The notes below the pieces were generated by a model. It saw only the letters and a list, made by a program, of their open reading frames with translations. It made no database searches and was not told the origin of the DNA. The position numbers and the translations under genes are program-made. 64,000 nt of DNA from Phycisphaerae bacterium. Its GTDB lineage: Bacteria > Planctomycetota > Phycisphaerae > UBA1845 > JAFGLZ01. This document shows, one piece after another, positions 8,662 through 16,331 of the stretch (its first letter is position 1; every line of letters starts with the position of its first letter). The stretch lies in NCBI GenBank assembly GCA_016927755.1, contig JAFGLZ010000132.1, positions 1 to 64,000 of the forward strand, read 5' to 3'.

Positions 8662-9943
8662 ACTGACCGGCCGGGGGCTGTTCACCGGCGAGGAGATCAC
8701 CGTCCGCATCCGACCGGCCGCGCCCGATACGGGGGTGGTGTTCGTCCGGGCGGACCAGCCGGAGCCGGTCCGGATCCCCGCGCTGATCGACAACGTGACC
8801 AAGCGGGCGAGACGCTCCTCGCTCCGCAACGGCACCGTGTCGATCGAGACGGTGGAGCACTTCATGGCCGCCGTCGTCGGGGCCGACCTGGACAACCTGG
8901 AGATCGAGCTTTCTGGTCCGGGGTGCGAGCTGCCGGGCGGCGACGGGAGCTGTCTGGTCTTTCTGGAGGCGTTTCGTCGGGCCGGGGCGACGAGCCAGGA
9001 CGCCGAGCGTCGGGTCTTTCAGATTACCCAACACGTTCGCGTGAGCGAAGGCGACGCCAGCATCGATGCCGTCCCGGGGGACCCGGACGTGCTCGATGTC
9101 CTCTACGATCTGGACTACGGCGACGCCGGGCCGATCGGGCGGCAGATCTACGCGGTCCGGGTCATGCCGGAGACCTTCGAAAAGGATATCGCCCCGGCCA
9201 GGACGTTCCTGCTCGAGGCCGAGGCCAAGGCTTTCCAGGCAAGGGGGCTGGGCGCTCACCTGACGTACAAGGACGTTCTCGTGTTCGGTCCGGAGGGCCC
9301 GATCGACAACGAGGCACGGTTTGAGAACGAGTGCGTTCGGCACAAGATCCAGGATCTCATCGGGGACGCGATGCTGCTGGGGCGGCATCTTCGGGGGCGT
9401 CTGATCGCTCGGAAGTCCGGCCACTCCCTGAATCACCGGCTGGTGATGCGGCTCATGGAGACGCTGGCGGCCGAGGAGATGTCGCGGCGGATGACGAGCG
9501 AGCCGGCGATCGACATCCGTCGCATTCAGCGGCTGCTGCCGCACCGGTACCCGTTCCTGATGATCGATCGCGTGATCGAGCTGGAGCCTGAGAAGCGGAT
9601 CACGGCGGTCAAGAACATCACGATCAACGAGGAGTTCTTCCAGGGGCACTATCCGGGCCAGCCGATCATGCCGGGCGTGATGATCGTCGAGGCCATGGCG
9701 CAGGCAACCGGCTTGCTCCTGAGCCAGAAGCTCGAGCACACCGGCAAGGTGGCGGTTCTGCTCAGCATCGATAGCGCCAAGTTCCGCCGTGCCGTGATGC
9801 CCGGGGATCAGCTCATTTTGGAGTCCGAGACGATCCGCGTGAAGGCTCGAACGGCGCACGTTCGATGCCGAGCGAAGGTGGGCAACGCGCTGGCCGCCGA
9901 GGCCACGCTCAAGTGCATGATGGTCGACGCCGAGCCGATCTAA
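8627..9943 (+). CDS. lpxC/fabZ: Bifunctional LpxC deacetylase / FabZ dehydratase fusion
   Basis: Residues 1-290 are LpxC, the zinc deacetylase that commits UDP-3-O-acyl-GlcNAc to lipid A: QTISKAVELTGRGLFTGE, the zinc histidine in VEHFMAAV, the CELPGGDGS block, HKIQDLIGDAMLLG, and GHSLNH. Residues about 300-438 are FabZ, the hydroxyacyl-ACP dehydratase: LLPHRYPFLMIDRV with its catalytic histidine and GQPIMPGVMIVEAMAQ with the catalytic glutamate. Fused LpxC-FabZ is known from Bacteroidetes and some planctomycetes. The start is a TTG at 8627 inside lpxD, which suggests translational coupling. The fusion joins the competing lipid A and fatty acid steps in one chain. Confidence 0.93.
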   Translation: MKQQQTISKAVELTGRGLFTGEEITVRIRPAAPDTGVVFVRADQPEPVRIPALIDNVTKRARRSSLRNGTVSIETVEHFMAAVVGADLDNLEIELSGPGCELPGGDGSCLVFLEAFRRAGATSQDAERRVFQITQHVRVSEGDASIDAVPGDPDVLDVLYDLDYGDAGPIGRQIYAVRVMPETFEKDIAPARTFLLEAEAKAFQARGLGAHLTYKDVLVFGPEGPIDNEARFENECVRHKIQDLIGDAMLLGRHLRGRLIARKSGHSLNHRLVMRLMETLAAEEMSRRMTSEPAIDIRRIQRLLPHRYPFLMIDRVIELEPEKRITAVKNITINEEFFQGHYPGQPIMPGVMIVEAMAQATGLLLSQKLEHTGKVAVLLSIDSAKFRRAVMPGDQLILESETIRVKARTAHVRCRAKVGNALAAEATLKCMMVDAEPI

Positions 9944-10005
9944 GCGTCGACCGCATTGGGGGGGGGCAGCCGCACCGATGGGGTCGAGTGAGGGATATCA
10001 GCACC

Positions 10006-10881
10006 ATGAGACGTATTCATCCGAGCGCAACCGTTGAGCCTGGGGCCGGTATCGGCGGCGATGTGGAGATCGGACCCAACTGCTACGTGGGCCCCCACGT
10101 GGTTTTGGGCGACGGGTGCCGGCTGCACAACAACGTGACCATCACGGGACGGACCACGGTGGGCAAGGGCAACGTCTTCTTCCCCACGTGCGTGATCGGC
10201 GCCGACCCGCAGGACCTGAAGTTCCAGGGCGAGCCGACCGAGCTCATCATCGGCGACGACAACGTCTTTCGTGAGTTGGTCACGGTCCACACCGGGACCG
10301 GGGCGGGGGGCGGCCTGACCCGCGTGGGCAGCCATAATCGTTTCCTTGTGGGCGTACACATCGCGCATGACGTCATCATTCGGGACCACTGCGTCGTGGC
10401 CAACGGCGTGCAGTTCGGGGGGCACGTCCTGGTCGGGGACTATGCCACGTTCGGAGGCATGTCGGGCGTCCACCACTTCGTGCGGGTAGGCGATTACGCG
10501 TTCTTGGCGGCCATGACGCGGGCGAACATGGACGTGCCGCCCTTCATGATCGTCCACGGGTACGAGGGGCGGGTCCGCGGCGTCAACGTCAATGGCATGA
10601 CCCGATGGGGGTTCCCGCCGGAGCGGATCCAGCCGATTCGACAGGCGTTCAAGGACCTCTACTCCAATCGCAGTCGCTTCACCGGCTCCCTGGCGCAGCG
10701 GTTAGACCGCATGGCGTCCAACGGCGAGCTGACCGAGGACACGCGTTACCTCGTAGAGTTCGTGCGTCAGACGGTCGCGGAGGGATACCAGGGGCGGTAC
10801 CTCGAGTCGCAGCGAGGGCAGGCGACGCGCCAGCACGCGGAATTCTATCGAAACGGTCAGAGCCAGGAGAGCGGATCGTGA
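10006..10881 (+). CDS. lpxA: Acyl-ACP--UDP-N-acetylglucosamine O-acyltransferase LpxA
   Basis: LpxA carries out the first lipid A step. The 291-residue product starts IHPSATVEPGAGIGG, continues in hexapeptide beta-helix repeats and has the catalytic histidine in VGVHIAHDV plus the VHHFVRVGDYAF and MTRWGF C-terminal landmarks. It is somewhat longer than the E. coli enzyme because of a C-terminal helical tail. The ATG at 10006 gives the standard start. The stop overlaps the next gene in a GTGA motif, so translation is coupled to the Gfo/Idh dehydrogenase. Confidence 0.92.
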   Translation: MRRIHPSATVEPGAGIGGDVEIGPNCYVGPHVVLGDGCRLHNNVTITGRTTVGKGNVFFPTCVIGADPQDLKFQGEPTELIIGDDNVFRELVTVHTGTGAGGGLTRVGSHNRFLVGVHIAHDVIIRDHCVVANGVQFGGHVLVGDYATFGGMSGVHHFVRVGDYAFLAAMTRANMDVPPFMIVHGYEGRVRGVNVNGMTRWGFPPERIQPIRQAFKDLYSNRSRFTGSLAQRLDRMASNGELTEDTRYLVEFVRQTVAEGYQGRYLESQRGQATRQHAEFYRNGQSQESGS

Positions 10882-11951
10882 GCGGGGGTCCAGAAGGCGG
10901 TCCGATTCGCGTGGCCGTGGTGGGCGTGGGGCACCACGGGCGCCACCATGCCCGCAATTACGCGGAGATGGAAGGCGCTGAGTTGGTGGCCGTCGTGGAC
11001 CGGCAGGTCGATCACGCCGCGGAAGTGGCCGGCAAGTATGGCTGCCGAGCCGTGAGCTCGGTCGACGAGATCATCGACGAGGTCGACGCGGCAAGCATCG
11101 TCGTGCCGACGGTGCATCACCTCGAGACCGCGCGGGTCTTCATCGAGCGACGCAAGCCGGTCCTGATCGAGAAGCCGGTCGCGGCCACGGTCGCCGAGGC
11201 CGAAGAGCTGTTGGCGCTGTCCCGACGGCATGACTGTCTGGTGGCGGTGGGGCACATCGAGCGGTTCAATCCGGTTGTCCAGGCGATGCGGCGGTTCGAC
11301 GTGGCGCCGAGGTTCATCGAGTGTCACCGAATCAGCCCGTTCACGTTCCGCTCGGCCGACGTCGGCGTCGTGCTGGACATGATGATCCACGACATCGACA
11401 TCGTGCTGAGCCTGGTCCGCGACGAGCCGGCCAAGATCGACGCGGTGGGCGTGGGCGTTCTCAGCAAGAGCGAGGACATCTGCAGCGCCCGAGTGACGTT
11501 CAAACGCGGATGTGTAGCGAACCTGACCGCGTCGCGTCTGGCCCTCAAGACCGAGCGCAAGATCCGCGTCTTCAGCGATACGGCCTATCTGAGCCTGGAC
11601 TACCAGCAGAAGGTCGGTCTGGCCGTCCGGAAGAAGGCCAACCTGGACATCCTGGAGCTGGCGCGGAAGTGGCATGTGGACGATCTGTCGCAGATGGCCG
11701 GCGTCGACTTCACGAAGCTCGTTCACGTCGAGCCGCTTCAGCCGGCCGACGAATCGGAACCGTTGCGGGCGGAGTTGGAGAGCTTCCTGACGAGCATCCG
11801 CCAGGGCCGTCCGCCGGAGGTTGGAATCGAGGACGGCGTCGCGGCGCTTCGCCTGGCCAGCGATATCGTCACCGCGGCCCAGCAACACGCCTGGGATGAC
11901 GATCCCGCCGGCCGCATCGGGCCGCGGACGAATCTCCTGAACACCGATTAG
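10878..11951 (+). CDS. Gfo/Idh/MocA-family dehydrogenase coupled to lpxA (GnnA candidate)
   Basis: The 357-residue protein has an N-terminal NAD(P) Rossmann fold (VAVVGVGHHGRHHARNY), the family EKP motif (IEKPVA) near residue 95 and the active-site block MMIHDIDIV. It starts at a GTG overlapping the lpxA stop by four bases. In Acidithiobacillus and others a family member, GnnA, next to lpxA oxidises the 3-OH of UDP-GlcNAc so that an aminotransferase, GnnB, can make the diamino sugar of amide-rich lipid A. The position suggests that role, but no GnnB-like aminotransferase is in this window, so the substrate is an inference. Confidence 0.8.
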   Translation: MSGGPEGGPIRVAVVGVGHHGRHHARNYAEMEGAELVAVVDRQVDHAAEVAGKYGCRAVSSVDEIIDEVDAASIVVPTVHHLETARVFIERRKPVLIEKPVAATVAEAEELLALSRRHDCLVAVGHIERFNPVVQAMRRFDVAPRFIECHRISPFTFRSADVGVVLDMMIHDIDIVLSLVRDEPAKIDAVGVGVLSKSEDICSARVTFKRGCVANLTASRLALKTERKIRVFSDTAYLSLDYQQKVGLAVRKKANLDILELARKWHVDDLSQMAGVDFTKLVHVEPLQPADESEPLRAELESFLTSIRQGRPPEVGIEDGVAALRLASDIVTAAQQHAWDDDPAGRIGPRTNLLNTD

Positions 11952-12024
11952 GGCCTTGTCGGTCAGCGAGCTTCGCGCTGTTGTATCGCAGGCTTGCGCC
12001 CTTACACGGCCTGGGAGGACTGAC

Positions 12025-13056
12025 GTGCTCGCAGCCGTTCTCCATGACGTGGGCAAGCTTGTGCTGGAGGAAGTTCCCGAGCCGGTCGCCGGGCCCGACG
12101 AGGTGGTCGTGCGGGTGAGGGCGTGCGGCATCTGCCAGACGGACCACAAGGCCGTCACGGGTCGGCGGAGGAACGTGACGTTCCCGGCGATCCTGGGGCA
12201 CGAGCCGGCGGGGGTCGTCTCCGCGGTCGGAAGCGACGTGACGGAGTTCAAGGAGGGCGACGAGGTCATCGTGGCCCCCAGCGGCTTCTGCGGATCGTGC
12301 CGGTATTGCCGCCTCGGGCTGCACCATTACTGCACGACGGCGTTCACGACCGGGGGCGACGGCCCGGAGGACGTCTGGCCGGGCGCCTTCGCCGAGTACT
12401 TCAAAACGCGCGTCAGTAGCGTCTACCCCAAGCCGAAGGACCTCTCCTGGGAATCGGTTGCGCTGACCGAGCCGCTGGCCGGCGCATGGAAGGGCCTGAT
12501 CCAATACTCGCAGTTGAGCATCGGCCAGGACGTCGTCGTCATCGGCGTGGGGAGCATCGGCCTGCTGGCGGTGATGATCGCGGCGGCGGCGGGCGCGGGC
12601 GCGGTGGTGGCCGTTGACGTGAGCAGTCACGCGCTGGAGTCGGCCTCTCGTCTCGGCGCGACGCACACCGTCAATCCTCGGGATCGCGACGCCAGGCGGG
12701 CGGTGTATGAGATCCTTCCGGACGGTCCGGACGTCGTGCTGGAGGCTGCCGGCCCGCCGGAGGCCGTTCAACTGATGTTCGACCTCCGCCGGCGTGGCAC
12801 GCGGGTCAACCTTTTCGGCATCACGACGCATGAGGAAATTCGGTTCGACGGCGGGCAGACGCATTTCCTGGAGACGCGGATGGACGCCAGCTTCGGGGTG
12901 ACGCCGTTGGCGATGATGCAGTCGATCCGCCTGCAGGAGCGCGGGCTCGTGGACCCGTCCAGGACGATCAGCCACCGGTTCGCGCTTCAGGACATCCATG
13001 CCGCGATGGTTCGGATGGCCGGAGCGGAGCGGAACAAGGTGATGATCCTGCCGTGA
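12025..13056 (+). CDS. Zinc-dependent medium-chain alcohol/polyol dehydrogenase
   Basis: The 343-residue MDR-superfamily protein has catalytic zinc ligands in ACGICQTDH and GHEPAG, a four-cysteine structural zinc lobe (CGSCRYCRLGLHHYC) and the Rossmann motif VIGVGSIGLLAV. It oxidises an alcohol or sugar alcohol with NAD(P); the substrate is not evident. The GTG at 12025 is chosen because GGGAGG lies just upstream; earlier in-frame starts add an unrelated tail. It follows the Gfo/Idh gene by 73 bases and overlaps or abuts the nuclease gene, so it probably belongs to the end of the envelope operon. Confidence 0.85.
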   Translation: MLAAVLHDVGKLVLEEVPEPVAGPDEVVVRVRACGICQTDHKAVTGRRRNVTFPAILGHEPAGVVSAVGSDVTEFKEGDEVIVAPSGFCGSCRYCRLGLHHYCTTAFTTGGDGPEDVWPGAFAEYFKTRVSSVYPKPKDLSWESVALTEPLAGAWKGLIQYSQLSIGQDVVVIGVGSIGLLAVMIAAAAGAGAVVAVDVSSHALESASRLGATHTVNPRDRDARRAVYEILPDGPDVVLEAAGPPEAVQLMFDLRRRGTRVNLFGITTHEEIRFDGGQTHFLETRMDASFGVTPLAMMQSIRLQERGLVDPSRTISHRFALQDIHAAMVRMAGAERNKVMILP

Positions 13057-13091
13057 CGCAAGGTCGCGGCCAGAGGCGAGAAGAGACCCCC

Positions 13092-13778
13092 ATGCTTGCG
13101 AGAATCCGGCGACGAGTGAACGTTGGCAGACGTCGCCGACGGATCATGCCCCCGTTGTGGCGTCGTCGCCCTCTGGTTTCAGTGGCCCTCTTGCTGTTGG
13201 TGGCGGTGGGGCTCCTGGCCAGACGGACCGACGTCCATGTCGCCTCGGGCAACGACTACGGCACGTATCACGGCAAAGTCTTCGAGGTGGTGCGCGTGGT
13301 CGACGGAGACACCATCGACCTGGGCTTCCCCGATGGCAAGCAGCGGTACACGCGGGTCCGATTCTGGGGCGTGGACACGCCCGAGGTGGCGGGCAGCGGG
13401 CGGGCGCCGATGCACTACGGGCCCGAGGCGAGCGCGTTTACGAAGGCCGAGCTGGAGCACCGACGCGTCGAGGTCCTGCTATTGGAGCGGAAGTTCCGGG
13501 ACAAGTACGGGCGATTGTTGGCCTATCTGAGACTGCCGGACGCCGAGACGACGTTCAACGAGCGTCTCGTGGCGACCGGCCACGCCTACGCCGATTGGCG
13601 GTTCGATCATCCTCACAAGGAGCGCTTCCTGGCCGCCGAGCGATCCGCCAGGGACTCGGGCGCTGGCCTGTGGCGGGACGTGCGACAGGACCAGTTCCCT
13701 CGATGGCGGCAACGATCCGAGCGAGCGAGATCGCCTACCACGCGCCCTGGAAGAACGTGCCGAAGGTTCGGAGCATGA
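13092..13778 (+). CDS. Membrane-anchored thermonuclease (SNase family)
   Basis: After an arginine-rich N-terminus and one hydrophobic segment (LVSVALLLLVAVGLLA), the protein shows the staphylococcal nuclease domain: VVDGDTIDL, the catalytic Arg-Asp-Glu block VRFWGVDTPEV, and the second arginine in KYGRLLAYL, then ERLVATGHAYA. It probably acts outside the cytoplasm, cutting DNA or RNA for nutrient use. The start is uncertain: a GTG at 13053 overlaps the upstream stop, and an ATG at 13146 starts just before the membrane segment. The basic, low-complexity C-terminus overlaps the convergent sugar transferase gene by 44 bases. Confidence 0.8.
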   Translation: MLARIRRRVNVGRRRRRIMPPLWRRRPLVSVALLLLVAVGLLARRTDVHVASGNDYGTYHGKVFEVVRVVDGDTIDLGFPDGKQRYTRVRFWGVDTPEVAGSGRAPMHYGPEASAFTKAELEHRRVEVLLLERKFRDKYGRLLAYLRLPDAETTFNERLVATGHAYADWRFDHPHKERFLAAERSARDSGAGLWRDVRQDQFPRWRQRSERARSPTTRPGRTCRRFGA

Positions 13779-15222
13779 TGATGAGGTCGAGCTCGACGCC
13801 CATGTGCTTGATGTAGTACAGATCGAGCTGCAGCTTCTTCCGGGTGTCCTCGACGCTGGCGCCGTAGCGAAAGTTGATCTGTGCCCATCCCGTCAGTCCG
13901 GGCTTGATCAGGAGTCGTTCGTTGTAGAAGGGAATCTCGCGCCGGAGCTGTTCGACGAACTCGGGTCGCTCGGGTCGAGGCCCGACGAGTGACATGTGGC
14001 CGAACAGGATGTTCCAGAGCTGGGGCAACTCGTCGAGACGGCTTCCGCGGAGGAACCGGCCAACGGCGTTGACCCTCGGATCGTTCTCGACGGCCCAGGT
14101 GGGCGAGCCGTCGGCCTCGGCGTCGGGGCACATCGTTCGGAACTTGTAGAGCGTGAAGATTCGCCCGTTCTGTCCGACCCGTTGCTGGGAGTAGAACACG
14201 GGCCCACGGCTCGCAAGCTTGGCCAGCAGCGCGATCAACGGCCAGAGCGGCAGCGACAGGATCAGTCCGACGACGGCGGTGATCACGTCGGCGATCCGTT
14301 TGACCGCGGCGGCCTCTTCACGATGGCTCTGAAGATCCGCGAAGAGGAACCAGTCGGGGCCAATGTGCTCGACCGGCACTTCGCCGAAAGCCTTCTCACA
14401 GAAGGTGACCTCGTTGGTCACGCGGCAGCCGAGGCGCAGACACGCCAGGGCCGACTCGGCTACCTCGGGTCGCTTGACCAGCTCGCTTCCGATCACGACC
14501 TCGTGGACGTCGTTCTGCAGGCAGATTCTCTCGATCTCGTCCACCGTGCCCAGCACGCGGTACCCCTGCCGGATCCGCCCGACACGATCGGGATCGGTGT
14601 CCACGAAGCCGACGATTCGATAGCCCCGCATCAGTCGGCTCTTGAGGGCGCGGACCGCGAGCTGCTCGCCCGGTCCCGTGCCGATGATGAGCAATCCGAG
14701 CGGATAGTTCCGAAGCGACCAGTACGCGAGCAAACGGATCGCCGGCCCGAGAATCAGGAACGTGGCGACCCCCCCCGCCGCCACGCGCCTGCTCAGGCCG
14801 GCGTACATGAACACATGAATGACGATGTAGGTGAATCCCGTGGCCAGTGCGATGGACAACAGGCTTCGAGCGGCGATTCGCGAACGATGCAGGAGCGTTT
14901 CTCGTTCGTACCACCCGAAGATCATGCCGCTGACGACCAACGATGCGCCAAAGATGGCCTCCGGCAAGTACGCGTACGGCACGCTGACCCACGGCCACCA
15001 GACCAGCAGACGCGTCCCCAACCAGATCCCTGTCCAGAGACAGAGCAGATCGATCACGACCCAAGCCGCCTGAGGCAGCGACCAGAGGAGTCTCCCGATC
15101 AGGACCCAGAAGTTGCGGCGGCCCGTTCGGACCGCCTCAAAACCGGTCGCGGCGGCCTCGGAGAGCGTACCGATGCTCGCGGCCCCAATCGGCTTACTGA
15201 TAACCCAGCCCTCTGCGCTCAC
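13735..15222 (-). CDS. Polyprenyl glycosylphosphotransferase (exopolysaccharide initiating sugar transferase)
   Basis: The 495-residue membrane protein has about five N-terminal transmembrane segments, a Rossmann-like middle domain (LLIIGTGPGEQLAVRAL) and a C-terminal bacterial sugar transferase domain: KRIADV, GPVFYSQQRVGQNG, FTLYKFRTM, LDELPQLWN and SLVGPRPERPEFV. It moves a sugar phosphate onto undecaprenyl phosphate to start a surface polysaccharide. The layout resembles the sugar transferases associated with PEP-CTERM/exosortase loci, and a PEP-CTERM protein is present at 36.1 kb. The start is a GTG after GAGGGAAG. It is transcribed alone, convergent with the nuclease. Confidence 0.88.
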   Translation of the reverse strand: MSAEGWVISKPIGAASIGTLSEAAATGFEAVRTGRRNFWVLIGRLLWSLPQAAWVVIDLLCLWTGIWLGTRLLVWWPWVSVPYAYLPEAIFGASLVVSGMIFGWYERETLLHRSRIAARSLLSIALATGFTYIVIHVFMYAGLSRRVAAGGVATFLILGPAIRLLAYWSLRNYPLGLLIIGTGPGEQLAVRALKSRLMRGYRIVGFVDTDPDRVGRIRQGYRVLGTVDEIERICLQNDVHEVVIGSELVKRPEVAESALACLRLGCRVTNEVTFCEKAFGEVPVEHIGPDWFLFADLQSHREEAAAVKRIADVITAVVGLILSLPLWPLIALLAKLASRGPVFYSQQRVGQNGRIFTLYKFRTMCPDAEADGSPTWAVENDPRVNAVGRFLRGSRLDELPQLWNILFGHMSLVGPRPERPEFVEQLRREIPFYNERLLIKPGLTGWAQINFRYGASVEDTRKKLQLDLYYIKHMGVELDLIIMLRTFGTFFQGAW

Positions 15223-15526
15223 GTCTTCCCTCTATTACGGCGGCGCTGGATCAATCGGCAGTATGATCGGACCACATAAGCTTGCAGGGGGAAAACCGGA
15301 CCTTCTACGGGATTGGCGCGGACGTACAATCGCCCTGCGCGTATCAAGTTCAGCGCGGCTTCAGTCGATCCGTTATCGGACATACAGGGCCCATCCGGGT
15401 CTCGCCAAGGCCGTTTTTCGCCGCTGGCCGCCCTCCCTCTGCGTCCGGTATCAAGAAACTCGGAACCCGATCCGCTCACGGACCGATAAGAGTGACGAAC
15501 GAGTCGCCGACGAAACGCGTCAAGCT
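15223..15526. other. Divergent intergenic region between the sugar transferase and a lipoprotein gene
   Basis: These 304 bases separate two divergent genes and must hold both promoters. I found only weak -10-like sequences on either strand and no long hairpin or repeat. Confidence 0.4.
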
Positions 15527-16318
15527 ATGATGAATATGACGGCAGAAATCAGAAACACCCGTTGGATCCTGGCCGCGGTTTGTCTGATCGCCACGTCGGT
15601 CGGTTGTGGTCCGAAAACCACGAGCCAGTATGAAGTCCGACAGATCGAGATGGGGCAACTGGCCTCCAACGCGCCCAAGCCGGATGCGAATGCCTACGCC
15701 ATCCTCCAGAAGACCAAGAGCGTCGGGCGGTTTCCTTGCTCCTTGTCGGTGATGCGCGTCAAGAGCGGGCTGCCGGATGACTGGACGGGCGAGGAGCCGC
15801 CGGCCGACCTGTCACTCCAGATCGATTTGCTGACCGAGCCGAAGGCGGTGCCGTGGAGCGAGCTGTTCGATAACGTTCCGGCCGTTACGAACGTGAAAGT
15901 GCTGAATCGCCCGTCCGTGCCGTTTGAGCAAGTGACGCTCACCGAGTTGGTCTCCGCCGGGCGGAAGCAGCACACCGACCTGATACTGATCTACGGTCAG
16001 AACGATCTCGGGGCGAAACGCGTCAAGCTGCTAGGGGCAATCTATGACACGGAGACCAACGAGCTCCTGGCGACGATCGACGCCCAGGTCGATCCCGTCT
16101 CCGGATTGCCGACCCCACCGGATCGCGTCAAGGGAGATAAGCGCCACGAGGACCCCGAATGGCTCACGACCCGTAAGTTCCAGGACCTCGTCCTGCACTG
16201 CGTCTTCGACCTGGCCCAGAGGGACACGCCTTCGACGACGACGCGTCCGAATCCGTGGGACCGCCCGGGCGTGCAACCGATGATCAGCCCGTGGACCGAA
16301 CGCTTGTACGACCGGTAG
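15527..16318 (+). CDS. Hypothetical lipoprotein
   Basis: The 263-residue product has a lipoprotein signal with the lipobox TSVGC and a folded soluble domain of unknown type. It contains a strand-rich central region (DLILIYGQNDLGAKRVKLLGAIYD) that looks like a compact alpha/beta domain, and a proline-rich C-terminal tail. I do not recognise the family. The ATG at 15527 gives the clean signal peptide. It ends 13 bases before the VanZ-family gene, so the two are probably cotranscribed and may both act at the envelope. Confidence 0.7.
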   Translation: MMNMTAEIRNTRWILAAVCLIATSVGCGPKTTSQYEVRQIEMGQLASNAPKPDANAYAILQKTKSVGRFPCSLSVMRVKSGLPDDWTGEEPPADLSLQIDLLTEPKAVPWSELFDNVPAVTNVKVLNRPSVPFEQVTLTELVSAGRKQHTDLILIYGQNDLGAKRVKLLGAIYDTETNELLATIDAQVDPVSGLPTPPDRVKGDKRHEDPEWLTTRKFQDLVLHCVFDLAQRDTPSTTTRPNPWDRPGVQPMISPWTERLYDR

Positions 16319-16331
16319 GCCTGCCGCGACC

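Noticed and set aside
7997-9859. Long minus-strand open frame opposite lpxD/lpxC-fabZ
   Set aside because: It is antisense to well-recognised enzymes and has no motif of its own.
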